Part shown: piece by piece, positions 42,501 to 51,243 of the stretch | Numbering within the stretch: the stretch's first letter is position 1 | How the letters are laid out: every line of letters begins with the position of its first letter | Translations under genes and position numbers: made by a program | Notes under the pieces: generated by a model | Databases searched by the model: none | What the model saw: the letters and a program-made list of their open reading frames with translations, nothing else | Told to the model about the DNA's origin: nothing | Assembly: GCA_019135865.1 (NCBI GenBank) | Contig: JAGVVD010000055.1 | Location: forward strand, 1-56,336 | DNA: 56,336 nt | Direction: 5' to 3' | Source of the DNA: Elusimicrobiota bacterium | GTDB taxonomy: Bacteria > Elusimicrobiota > Elusimicrobia > Elusimicrobiales > UBA9959

Positions 42501-45500
42501 CTACACCTCCAGCGGGGTTTACGCCGCCGAGTTCGTCGGCAACGGCTCCGGCCTGACGGGTGTAAGCTCCTCGGATAACACCAAACTTCCGCTCGCGGGC
42601 GGTACGCTGACGGGGAACCTGGCCCTGTCCGCCTCCACTATGTCCATCAACGCCACCGGGTCTTTCGCCAATTTGATCACAGCCGGTCTGACGGGCGGAG
42701 CGACGATGATCATGTACGCCGACCTGTCCTCCGCCGGGCTGTTCACGGTTAACGCCACGGATCGCCTGAAGATCGGCGCCGGTATGACCGAGACCCTTAC
42801 CGTTGCCAACGGCAGGGTCGGCATCAACAACCAGCCCTCGCCGGTGGCCGCGCTCCAGGTCAGCGGCACCACTAAGCTCCTCGCCGATCCCGCCACCGGA
42901 TACCTGCTGGTCGCGGGTTCCGCGGCGCGTCCCGACATGTTCTTTATCTCCAGCAGCGGCGTGGTGGGTGTGGGCGATTTCAGTTCTTCTCCCGCCTCCA
43001 CCGATACCCTGGTGAACATCTCGCCTGTACTCCGGTCCGGCGGCGAGATGGCGGTCGGGCTGCAGGTATACGCGCGCAGCGAGGGCGGCGGGATAGTCGC
43101 CGTCGGAGAGGAGACGGGGATCGTCGCCGCCAACTTCGAAGCGGCGGCCGACGGCGAAGATGCTATGGAGAACCTGGCAGGCCTGCGGGCGCAGATCCGC
43201 CGCGAAGGCGCGGGGAGCGGCGTCGTACAGCAGGCCGCGGCCATCTGGGTGGACGATTTCCACCATGAGGGCGGCGGCACGACGGTCAATACCTACGGTC
43301 TTCGTATCTCCAGCCTGACGGTCGCGGGACAGACCAACGCGCCTTACGCCATATACTCCGAGGACCCCGGCGCGCGCGTATACTTCGCGGGCAATGTCGG
43401 CATCAGTTCCGTGCCGGCTTACGCGCTGGCGGTCTCCAGCGCTACCGGCGACATCCTCTGGGTCTCCAGCCACGCGGTCCACGGTATGAAGTTCATCGGC
43501 GACGGTTCGGAGCTGGCGAATCTGCCGGTCCCGTCGGGCGCGGTGCAGAAGAGCGGCGACTTCATGGGCGGCCAGCTCACCACCGCCTCCACGATCACGG
43601 TGCAGGGCGACGCTTTCAGCGTCGGAGGTCCGGCTTCCTTCGCCATCAAGGGCGGCTCGGTGGCCATCGGCGTAGAGCCGGGATGGGCGCGCCTCCATCT
43701 GCTGGGCGACAATTCCGATAACGGGACTTTCGTGATGGAACAGGTCGGCGACGGCGTGGCGTCGAGGATAATGGCCAGCCGCACCAGGGGGACCCTGGGT
43801 GGAATGACCGCCGTCCAGAACGGCGATGCCATATTCGATATCAGGTACGATGGTCACGACGGCGGCAATAATGTCGATACCGATTGGATAGAGAACGCCA
43901 TTTTCCGCGGCGTGGTCGACGGGGCGGTCTCCGACGGGGTTGTCCCGATAGGTTTCGAGTTCCATACCTCCTCCGCGACCGATTCCGACCTGCACACGCG
44001 CCTGGCCATACGCAGCGACGGCCGGGTGCAGATAGGGACGACGTCCGTTTTCCCTGCCCTGTTGGAGGTCCGGGATTACGCCTCACAGTATCCCTACCTG
44101 CTGGCGCTGGGCACCGGGCCGGTCTCGAGCCAGGTCCTGGTCTCGACCTCGGGGTCCGTCGGCATAGGGGTATCCCCTTCTACCGAGTCGGTGTTCTACG
44201 CGCATAAATCCCACGGGTTCACCGCAGGCGGCGAAGAGGTGGCGCTGGGCATCCAGGCCTCCGCTTACGGCTGGGGTTCCGGGGATATGGGAGAGGAGGG
44301 CGACGCTGTAGCCGGCGCCGACTTCCACGCCAGTGTTCACAGCGACGCTTCCCTGGCTTACCTGGTCGGCATCCATACCGAAATGCGGCGGGAAGATTCG
44401 GACGGAGGCACCGGCGCCGGCACGATAGGCAAGGCCATAGGTCTCTATCTCGAAGAACTGGAAAACAAGGACGTCGGCGCCGGCGCGATAACCGACACCT
44501 ACGGCATCTATATCAGCAGCCTGACGGTCGGCAGGCAGACCAATGCTCCCTACGCGATTTATTCCGAGGACGCCGGCGCGCGCACTTACCTGGCCGGCAA
44601 CCTGGGTATCAGTTCGGCCACGCCTACGGCCGCTCTGGTGGTGTCCAGCGCGGCCGGCAGCTCGGACCTGATGCTGGTCGTTTCCACGGGCTCCTCCATC
44701 GTCTTCGGGGTCAAGGGCAACGGCGAGGTCTATACCGCCGGCAGGTTCATCGGCGACGGTTCGGGTCTGAGCAATATCAACGTTACCGGCGACGGGCTGG
44801 GGTCTCACATCGCGACTACCACGCTGCTGATGGGCCCCTATGGAATAAACACTTCCAGCAGTATCACCGCCGGCGTCTACCAGATAGCCGGCAGCACGGT
44901 GCTGGCTATGCCGCCCGGCCCGGCCAATATCGCGGTGGGCGAGGGAGCGGGCTACGCCAATGCGTCCGGCGGTTACAATCTCTTCGCCGGGGGCGATTCC
45001 GGTCGTTTCACCAGGACGGGCTCCGCCAACACACTCCTGGGCTATCGCGCCGGGTACGGCACGGACGGGGGTTCCTTCTCCAGCTCGACCGTCGTAGGCT
45101 ACGAGGCCGGCTATTTCATGGGGGCCGGGGCGGAAGGCAATACCCTGCTGGGCTGGCGTGCCGGATACGGCATCATCTCCGGCACCGGCAACATCGTCAT
45201 CGGCTACGGCCAGGGTCTGCAGTCGGGGTCCGACAACAACAAGCTGAACATCGGCGGCGTTCTCTTCGGGGACCTGGCCAGGCGGACCATCGGCATCTCC
45301 ACGAGGACCCCCAACGCCGCGCTCGACATCAATTCCTCCACCGAGTCGCCTTTCGCGCTGCTGGTCTCCACGGCTCCGGACAGGCCTATCCTGGCCGTTT
45401 CCACCGCCGGCTATGTCTACGTGGGAGGCGTCCACGATTCCACCATAACGCTCATGTCCGTCGAGGCCCGTCTCGGCGATCCTTTTCCCGGTCAGGAGGA

Positions 45501-46560
45501 TATCAGGGTGGCTTTGAGCGCCCGCGTGGATACCGACGGCAGCGGCTTCGAGGATATCGCGGCCGCCGGGAATTTCGAGGTGGAGATCAGGGAGAACGAC
45601 CTTCTGAATGCCGCGGTAGCCCTGCGCACCGCCGTAGACGCGGAGGATCTCTCCCAGGTAGGGAGAGTGATAGGGCTGCTCGTGGAACGGCCGGAGAATT
45701 CAGGGACGATCCAGCGGACCTTCGGCGTCTACATCGCCACCCAGACGGCCCTGACCGGTACCCAGAGCCAGGTCTACGGACTCTATTCCGAGGACCCCGC
45801 CGCCTATAACTACTTCGGCGGGCGGGTCGGCATAGGCACAAGTTCTCCCCAGGAAGCCCTCCAGATCGCCGAGGGCAATGTCCTGCTGGACGATGACAGG
45901 ACCATCAACTGGGGCCTTCCTCCTGCCCCCTATATAACGGGCAATGATTCCTCCGGACTCCTGGCATTCGGCCTGGCCGGGACGGAGAAGTTCAAGATAC
46001 AGGAGCCGGCGGTGACCGTGCTGAACGCCGACCTCGTCATCTCCACCAACTCCGGAAGCCGCGGCATAGTGTTCCAGGATAAGACGGTACAGACCTCGGC
46101 CCCGCCTAAAACCGTCCTCATCTACAAGCCCGCGGACACCAATATAACAAGCGACGACGTGCCGGATCTCGATCCGGACCTGCAATTCAATGTCGGCCCC
46201 GACGAAAAGTGGCAGTTCGAGGCGGTCCTTTACGCTCATACGAACGATACCGGGTTCAATACGGACTTCCGCGCCGGGCTTATCGGACCCGCCGAGAATC
46301 TGCTGCGCTGGGATTATTCCTTCTACGCGGCGGACGGTGTGGCTCAGACCTCCGGCGGCGTCCTTAACGGATATGGCGTCCGGCCGGTGGACTGGACGGC
46401 CGGCGTGATAGCCTCCGGGACCCGTCTCGTCATCCGCGGCACGATAGATTGCGCCGCCGCCGGGGGCCCCTTCGGTATTACATGGTCCCAGAATCTCGCG
46501 GGACCTTTCACTACCACGGTACTGGCCGGCAGTTATCTTAAGGCGCAGAGAGTGCGGTAA
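39562..46560 (+). CDS. Giant exported fibre-like protein with YadA-type roll
   Basis: 2332 aa. Signal peptide to about residue 21, then an N-terminal module starting PQVMTYQGRLKESGLPV and closing with EKLTAVPYALYSSS. The long stalk reuses short units. 'GDGSGLTGV'-type turns occur six times, 'TTASTITVQG.AFSVGGS' four times, and 'VGIGTASPQAAL'-type strands many times. A 12 x 14-residue roll spans 801-968. About 1787-1897 is a second Gly-rich section (NTLLGYRAGYG). Three related modules of about 100 residues end QTNAPYAIYSEDPGAR-like. A globular C terminus (about 2190-2332) follows GIVFQDKTVQTSA. All this is typical of trimeric surface or tail fibres. ATG 39562 is chosen for its SD GGAGG and signal peptide. 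Confidence 0.85.
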   Translation: MKRFIMGVIAYFIFAGAAFAAGPQVMTYQGRLKESGLPVTGDRDIIITLCDAPSAGSCYPAVPTAQTVYVSTGLFKSTFTLPSGADLSTGEWYLQVNVDTVDLLPREKLTAVPYALYSSSSAYAENAASAVLRTGDTMTGQLTTASTITVSGGAFSVGVSTFVVEGGIVGIRTASPQAALDVVSTGAAAGVMAQLWRDSGGVIVGSMSATGDMQAARFVGDGSGLTGVTGATGDDPNALKLAGGNMTGQLTTASTITVQGAAFSVGGSTLVVSGGAVGIGVAVPTAAFQVNGDWIMGSDSDFPGGGVAGWLHSPSGVLYEGGGVAWSHHFAAYGGGDIARFGVSAASGDTPDTRAVITNAGWLGVGTGSPAALLHVSSAAGESGTLMAVSTGATNLFWVTGGGAHASRFVGDGSGLTNLPVGAIGGVIPVAQGGTGLASIAPDNLIYASAADTFAAAPLSPFARTLLDDGTVGEARTTLGLTIGADVQAYDADLDDLADGSLTGSKVGPGVPAANIADGALGANVVVSSLAVASVHEGALLNPKLNSNGDQMDGYLWVQGGTFRVLAPDSQPYSLAAGTGTVPSHLHVSTMGGVGLGTVVPEAVLDVRGDILARTDGPLAYRFLNAAGTDGVVIDTSNGAFRTAAAASYSLGSLAQPWKQLVIGGGAVSSIDGSLGIGTSSPATRFQVENGSISITGSEPALLFGSGETRVISQDTDAATGAGIEFSTNVYIVGFSSAARYFGDGSALTGVLGTDPDALPLAGGVMAGTLDMGGNSLAGVSTITVLNGSVAIVPPGTGGSNYGYGVSIGSNAYNNYGSGIGIGYGAYSNYDGGVGLGSGASNNYMYGVGVGLSAGFNYTYGTGVGRDATNNNNYGVGVGYYARDNYTYGVGLGNDASSNYSYGVGVGKQAKNNKFYAVGVGAYSQDNQPYGAALGAYSYAASSSVALGYGARANAWNSVAIGSGTVNNSTGTASFGILGVYTSSGVYAAEFVGNGSGLTGVSSSDNTKLPLAGGTLTGNLALSASTMSINATGSFANLITAGLTGGATMIMYADLSSAGLFTVNATDRLKIGAGMTETLTVANGRVGINNQPSPVAALQVSGTTKLLADPATGYLLVAGSAARPDMFFISSSGVVGVGDFSSSPASTDTLVNISPVLRSGGEMAVGLQVYARSEGGGIVAVGEETGIVAANFEAAADGEDAMENLAGLRAQIRREGAGSGVVQQAAAIWVDDFHHEGGGTTVNTYGLRISSLTVAGQTNAPYAIYSEDPGARVYFAGNVGISSVPAYALAVSSATGDILWVSSHAVHGMKFIGDGSELANLPVPSGAVQKSGDFMGGQLTTASTITVQGDAFSVGGPASFAIKGGSVAIGVEPGWARLHLLGDNSDNGTFVMEQVGDGVASRIMASRTRGTLGGMTAVQNGDAIFDIRYDGHDGGNNVDTDWIENAIFRGVVDGAVSDGVVPIGFEFHTSSATDSDLHTRLAIRSDGRVQIGTTSVFPALLEVRDYASQYPYLLALGTGPVSSQVLVSTSGSVGIGVSPSTESVFYAHKSHGFTAGGEEVALGIQASAYGWGSGDMGEEGDAVAGADFHASVHSDASLAYLVGIHTEMRREDSDGGTGAGTIGKAIGLYLEELENKDVGAGAITDTYGIYISSLTVGRQTNAPYAIYSEDAGARTYLAGNLGISSATPTAALVVSSAAGSSDLMLVVSTGSSIVFGVKGNGEVYTAGRFIGDGSGLSNINVTGDGLGSHIATTTLLMGPYGINTSSSITAGVYQIAGSTVLAMPPGPANIAVGEGAGYANASGGYNLFAGGDSGRFTRTGSANTLLGYRAGYGTDGGSFSSSTVVGYEAGYFMGAGAEGNTLLGWRAGYGIISGTGNIVIGYGQGLQSGSDNNKLNIGGVLFGDLARRTIGISTRTPNAALDINSSTESPFALLVSTAPDRPILAVSTAGYVYVGGVHDSTITLMSVEARLGDPFPGQEDIRVALSARVDTDGSGFEDIAAAGNFEVEIRENDLLNAAVALRTAVDAEDLSQVGRVIGLLVERPENSGTIQRTFGVYIATQTALTGTQSQVYGLYSEDPAAYNYFGGRVGIGTSSPQEALQIAEGNVLLDDDRTINWGLPPAPYITGNDSSGLLAFGLAGTEKFKIQEPAVTVLNADLVISTNSGSRGIVFQDKTVQTSAPPKTVLIYKPADTNITSDDVPDLDPDLQFNVGPDEKWQFEAVLYAHTNDTGFNTDFRAGLIGPAENLLRWDYSFYAADGVAQTSGGVLNGYGVRPVDWTAGVIASGTRLVIRGTIDCAAAGGPFGITWSQNLAGPFTTTVLAGSYLKAQRVR
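41962..42465 (+). repeat. Twelve 14-residue repeats inside the fibre gene
   Basis: The encoded units read NYGYGVSIGSNAYN, NYGSGIGIGYGAYS, NYDGGVGLGSGASN and so on, to AWNSVAIGSGTVNN, with no gap or insertion. The pattern NY-x-Y-G-V-G-V-G-x-x-A matches the 14-residue left-handed roll of YadA heads (NSVAIG type). DNA-level identity is only moderate, so it is an old array. Confidence 0.85.
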
Positions 46561-46566
46561 GCGCGG

Positions 46567-46592
46567 CCCCGCCTCGCACGGGAGCGGCGGGG
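46567..46592 (+). terminator. Terminator-like hairpin between fibre and kelch genes
   Basis: CCCCGCC (46567-46573), 12-nt loop, GGCGGGG (46586-46592), then TCCGGTTTTT ahead of ATG 46606. It may stop part of the transcripts after the fibre gene. Confidence 0.5.
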
Positions 46593-46605
46593 TCCGGTTT
46601 TTGGA

Positions 46606-49600
46606 ATGAGAAGGAACGCAACGATAGATGCTTTGTCCGCCGGCGCGCTTTTCTGCGCGCTGGCCGCAGCATGGGCCGTTCCCGTCGCCGCCGGGCAGAA
46701 GGCCGGGGGGATATATACCATCGTGGACGACGCGGTGGGGGGGCTGGCCGCGACGGAGCTGGCAGGGGGGGTCTATTCCGGCGACGGCTTCATCGGCAAC
46801 CTGGCCTCCGAGAAACTGTCGGGCGGGGCTTTCGAGGCGCAGTCCGGTTTTCATTCCCACGCCGTTTCCACTCCCTCGGCCTTCGCTTATGTCTCGGTGT
46901 CCAGCGACGCTTTCGACCTTTCCTGGCTGTACCTGCACGATCCGGGCATGGCCGACTACCTGGTACTGGTCTCCACGACGGGGACGGCGGCCGGGCACTC
47001 CTTCTCCTCCGCCACCTACGCCCTGGGTGCGGGGTTCGCCGGCCTTACCCCCAACACCACCTATTTCGCCTTCCTGCGCGCCGGCTACCTGGAAAGCGAT
47101 TTTTCGGAGTACGTGACCACCTCGGCCGTGACCACGCTGAGCATGCCGGTCTCGTCGGACACCTTCGTCTTCGGCAACGTCGGCCCGTTCTCGGCCAATC
47201 TCAAGTTCTCGGCCTTCGGCAATCCCGGGCCTTCGCAGAGCGCGGCCTGGACCGCCGCCGCGCCGCTGCCGGCGGCGCTCTACGGCCACGCTTCGGCCGT
47301 CATCTCCAGCAGGTCCTTCGTCAGCGGCGGTTACGACGGGACGCGTTTCAGCAGCGCGGTATACATGTCGGAACTGGAGCCCGACGGCGGCGGAGGCGGG
47401 TGGACGCCGGCCGGCTGGCTCCCCGAGGGCCGCTACGGCCACGCCATGGCGGCCGCCGGGGGCAGGCTCTACGTCATAGGCGGCTACGACGAAGGCGGTA
47501 CGGCGCTGGAGGTGTGGTCGGCCGACGCGAGCACTCCTTCGCATCTTTCCGAATGGCGGGCGGAGACCTCTTTCCCCTACGGAGTCTATCTGCACGCCGC
47601 GGTATCCCATAACGGTTCCATATACGTGCTGGGCGGTTTCGACGGCACCGCCCCGGTCTCCTCCGTCTATACCGCGCGTCCGGGCCCGGACGGCGCCATC
47701 GCCTCCTGGGAGCAGGAGCCGGCGGGGCTTCCCGCTCCGCTTTACGCCTTCGGCGCGGCCGAACTGGGCGGACGGCTCTACATAAGCGGCGGCAAGGACG
47801 GAGGCTCGGCCAGGTCGTGGGTCTGGAGCTCCGCTATCGACGCGGACGGGACTCTCGACGACGGGGGCTGGACCGCCGCCGGGTCGCTGCCGGCGCCGCG
47901 CTTCGCCCATACGATGACCGCTCTGGGCGACAGGCTGGTGGTGGCCGGCGGCAGCAACGGCTTCGCCGCCCAGCCCGCGGTGCTCGCGTCCGCGGCGGAC
48001 GGCGCCGGGGCCCTTTCCGCCTGGGGCCTGGCCTATGCGCTTCCCGAGGGCAGGCAGTACCACGCCGCGGTCAAGGCCGGGGGCAGGCTTTACCTGCACG
48101 GCGGGAACAACGGCGCCGCCGCTTCGGCGCTTTCCTGGTCCGCCTCTTTTTCCGGTACCGAGTACCAGGCGCGGGTCTGCGACGTCACGGGCTGCGCGGG
48201 GAGCTTCGAATATTCTTCGCCGTGGACGAGCGATTTCGCCTGGGAATTCCCGGCGCTGCTGCCCGACGGGGACTGGTTCTTCCAGGTGCGTTCGCGCAAC
48301 TGGCTCGGACAGGAAACGGCCTGGTCGGCCGAGGTCTCCACCCATACCTACGCCGCGCAGCCCTCCTCCGCGCCGTGGAGCGCGGTCGGCGTCTCCAGCC
48401 TTACCGCCAACTGGGATACCCTCGGCAATCCCGCCTCCGTCGATTATTACTGCGAGATCTCCAGTCACCCGGACTTCTCCTGGCCGGCCGGCAGCATGAC
48501 CACCGACAAGAGTTCGGCGGCTTTCGCCGGCCTGCTGCCCAGCGTGACCTATTACGCCCGCGTCAGGGCGGTGGACGGCCTGGGCCGCTATACGGGCTTC
48601 TCCGCGATAGGTCCGGGCAAGACCCTTTTCGACCCGGCCCTGGACGTGAACGATCCTTATTTCGAGGACCATCAGCCGGACGATCTTGTCTGGCGCAGCA
48701 GCAATACCTTCGCCTACGACGTGGATATTTTCGACGACGGCGGCTCCATGCTCTCGTTCTTCGAAGTGCGCGTGGCCACCGATACCGGCGGGGCGGGGGA
48801 TATGAGCGGCTGGGTGACCGCGGTCAGCGCCATAAACGCCAATGAATACACCGGGGACTGGTCCCTGCCCTGGGACGTCTGGGACGCGCTGCCGGAAGGC
48901 GCGACCGGCTACGTCTCGGCGCGGGCTTACGACGGTGTCGCCCGTTCCAGTACCGCCGTCGATCTCTTCGCGGTCCTCAAGGACACCACGGCCCCGGCCA
49001 TCGCGCTGCTGCACGGCTCCACGCCTGCCTGGCAGGACCAGTACCCGGGCGATCCTTCGGCCGATTTCTCCGACTATGTCTCCGGCCTGTCTAAATTGCA
49101 GTACAGCGTCAGCCCGCTGGCCCTTTCCGGCGACGCTTCGGCCGTACCGTGGACCGATATCGGGGCCTTCTCCCAGGGGGACAAGGAGGCCCTCGCCGTC
49201 TCCTGGACCTACGATTTCACGAAGCTCTCCAACGCGACCACCAACTACTTCAGCCTCAGGGCCGTGGACGTGGCGGGCGGCACCCGCACCGTTACCGACG
49301 CCTTCTACGTGCTCAAGAACGTGGCGGGTCCGGTGGTCACCATCAGCACGCCGACGGGGGTGTACCTTTCCAGTTTCACCCTGGTGCGCGGCTACAATAC
49401 CGAGACGGACGGCAGGACCGTCATGCAGACGCAGGTCTTCGTCCGCGACAGGACTACGGGACTCTACTGGGACGGTTCCGCTTTCATCTCCGCTTCCCGC
49501 TTCTGGCACGTGGCCTCCGGGACCTATCCTTTCGTTTTCGAGCCGGCCAATATGAGCCTCGCGCAGGGGCATCAGTACGAGGCCGTCGCCCGCTCCTCCG

Positions 49601-51213
49601 ATTCGCTGGGGGATTTCTCTCAGGCCTTGGCGACGGCCGCCTTTACCTACGACGGGCTGCCCCCGGCGGCGGGCGTCATCTTCCCGGCGGACGGGTCCGC
49701 GGCCGATTCGCCGCTCCGCATCAACGGCACGGCCTCCGACTCCGTCTCCAGCGTCAGTTCAGTGCGCCTGGCGCTCAAGCGCGTTTCGGACGGCCTCTGG
49801 TGGGACGGGGTCTCCTGGCAGGCCGCCCCGACGGAACTGACGGCGGGGACCACCGCCGAATGGAGCTTCTCCTTCAACTCCATACTCCGGGCCAATCTGG
49901 CGCACCAGGCCAGCTACTACGCCACCGTCCTGGCGCATGACTCCGCTTACCCCAAGAACGAGGGGAAGTTCTTCGTTCACGGGTCCACTTTCGTCTACCG
50001 CGACGTGACCGCGCCGGGCGCCGTCGCCGACCTGGCCGCTTCGCGGGGGAGCCTGCCGGGAACTATACGCCTGGAATGGACCTCGCCTGGCGACGACGGA
50101 GCGGCGGGCCTGTTCCCCGCGGGTTCGTACGCCGTGCACAGGGCCACCTGGGCGGGAGCCTCCTTCTCCACCGCTTCGGCGCAGATCTCCTTCTCCACTT
50201 CCGGGGTCGCCGCGGGTTCGGCCGCCGGCTGGACGGCGGCGGGCCTGCTGCCCTCGGCCTCCTACTATTTCTCGGTCTGGGCGCGCGACGACGCCGGGAA
50301 CTGGTCTGCCGCCTCCAATGTCGCCGGAGCCGAGACCTCCCAGGCCAGTCCCGGTTTTATAAGCGGCGCGGTGCGGCAGTCCGACGGCTCCGCCATACAG
50401 GGAGTACTGGTGGACGTCTTCGGCGCCGACGGACTGCTCAAAGCCGGCGACAGCACCGACGCTTTCGGCGCCTACGAGGTCACCGGGCTGGACATAGGTG
50501 ACTTCACCGTGCGCGCCACCTGGTCGGCCGACGACATAGTCAGTTATGTTTCCAAGGACGCCATCCCATCGGGCACGCTGGGCGTGGATTTCGCGCTGAG
50601 CATCTCCTACCAGCTGGCCTCGGTCTCCGGCACGATACCGGCGGCCGCCGGCGCGCTCTCCGCGAAAGGCGGCATCCGGCCGGCGGACGCCGGCGGCACG
50701 GGCCTCTGGGTGGAAATTTACAAGCTGGGCCGGCTGGTGGCCCGCGCCGAAGCGGACTCCGCCGGGCGTTTCTCGGTCTCCAACCTGCTGCCCGGCACCT
50801 ATTCGCTGCGCGCTTATAACGGCAGCGAGTACACCGACCCGGTGACCGTCAAGCTGGCGCAGGGACAGGACTATTTCTTCCGCCCGGCCTGGGCCGCCCT
50901 GGCGAGGGACAGCGTATTCGCCTATCCCAATCCGGCCCGCACCCAGGCCTATATACATTTCCACACCGGCCTGGGACTGGCGGGAATACGCGCCGACATA
51001 GCGGTATTCGACCTGACGGGCCGGCTGGTCAAACGCTTCACCGCCGCCGACGCGGAGCCCGATCCCGCCTACGCGGGCGGCGGCTACAGGGTGACCTGGG
51101 ACCTGGAACGGGACCGGGTCGCGCCCGGCGTATACTTCTATTCGGTGGAAGCGGAGGGCGTGGCGGGAGAGAAGGCCGAGAAAGTCGTGAGGAAATTGGC
51201 GGTAATAAGATAA
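46606..51213 (+). CDS. Exported FN3 protein with inserted kelch propeller and Por/FlgD-type tail
   Basis: 1535 aa with a signal peptide. It starts with FN3 at about 85-185. A second FN3 begins near 187 and breaks off at SAFGNPGPSQ. Six kelch repeats follow (about 215-510; for example GRYGHAMAAAGGRLYVIGGY). The FN3 then resumes with TEYQARVCDVTGCAGS and ends VRSRNWLGQETAWS. More FN3 and Ig-like blocks run to about 1240. A carboxypeptidase-regulatory-type domain starts near 1250 and a sorting-type tail near 1439 (FAYPNPARTQAYIHF ... APGVYFYSVEAEG). The ends and domain order match the protein at 32217, so the two are paralogues; the kelch part is extra. The ATG has no good SD. It is probably surface-exposed and ligand-binding. 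Confidence 0.85.
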   Translation: MRRNATIDALSAGALFCALAAAWAVPVAAGQKAGGIYTIVDDAVGGLAATELAGGVYSGDGFIGNLASEKLSGGAFEAQSGFHSHAVSTPSAFAYVSVSSDAFDLSWLYLHDPGMADYLVLVSTTGTAAGHSFSSATYALGAGFAGLTPNTTYFAFLRAGYLESDFSEYVTTSAVTTLSMPVSSDTFVFGNVGPFSANLKFSAFGNPGPSQSAAWTAAAPLPAALYGHASAVISSRSFVSGGYDGTRFSSAVYMSELEPDGGGGGWTPAGWLPEGRYGHAMAAAGGRLYVIGGYDEGGTALEVWSADASTPSHLSEWRAETSFPYGVYLHAAVSHNGSIYVLGGFDGTAPVSSVYTARPGPDGAIASWEQEPAGLPAPLYAFGAAELGGRLYISGGKDGGSARSWVWSSAIDADGTLDDGGWTAAGSLPAPRFAHTMTALGDRLVVAGGSNGFAAQPAVLASAADGAGALSAWGLAYALPEGRQYHAAVKAGGRLYLHGGNNGAAASALSWSASFSGTEYQARVCDVTGCAGSFEYSSPWTSDFAWEFPALLPDGDWFFQVRSRNWLGQETAWSAEVSTHTYAAQPSSAPWSAVGVSSLTANWDTLGNPASVDYYCEISSHPDFSWPAGSMTTDKSSAAFAGLLPSVTYYARVRAVDGLGRYTGFSAIGPGKTLFDPALDVNDPYFEDHQPDDLVWRSSNTFAYDVDIFDDGGSMLSFFEVRVATDTGGAGDMSGWVTAVSAINANEYTGDWSLPWDVWDALPEGATGYVSARAYDGVARSSTAVDLFAVLKDTTAPAIALLHGSTPAWQDQYPGDPSADFSDYVSGLSKLQYSVSPLALSGDASAVPWTDIGAFSQGDKEALAVSWTYDFTKLSNATTNYFSLRAVDVAGGTRTVTDAFYVLKNVAGPVVTISTPTGVYLSSFTLVRGYNTETDGRTVMQTQVFVRDRTTGLYWDGSAFISASRFWHVASGTYPFVFEPANMSLAQGHQYEAVARSSDSLGDFSQALATAAFTYDGLPPAAGVIFPADGSAADSPLRINGTASDSVSSVSSVRLALKRVSDGLWWDGVSWQAAPTELTAGTTAEWSFSFNSILRANLAHQASYYATVLAHDSAYPKNEGKFFVHGSTFVYRDVTAPGAVADLAASRGSLPGTIRLEWTSPGDDGAAGLFPAGSYAVHRATWAGASFSTASAQISFSTSGVAAGSAAGWTAAGLLPSASYYFSVWARDDAGNWSAASNVAGAETSQASPGFISGAVRQSDGSAIQGVLVDVFGADGLLKAGDSTDAFGAYEVTGLDIGDFTVRATWSADDIVSYVSKDAIPSGTLGVDFALSISYQLASVSGTIPAAAGALSAKGGIRPADAGGTGLWVEIYKLGRLVARAEADSAGRFSVSNLLPGTYSLRAYNGSEYTDPVTVKLAQGQDYFFRPAWAALARDSVFAYPNPARTQAYIHFHTGLGLAGIRADIAVFDLTGRLVKRFTAADAEPDPAYAGGGYRVTWDLERDRVAPGVYFYSVEAEGVAGEKAEKVVRKLAVIR

Positions 51214-51243
51214 ATTGCTAGACTTGATGCCTCTTAGCGCCTG

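Noticed and set aside
39562-46560. Prophage tail-fibre gene
   Set aside because: The stalk resembles tail spikes, but no capsid, terminase, baseplate, integrase or lysis gene lies nearby, the protein has a signal peptide, and the neighbours are outer-membrane and surface proteins.
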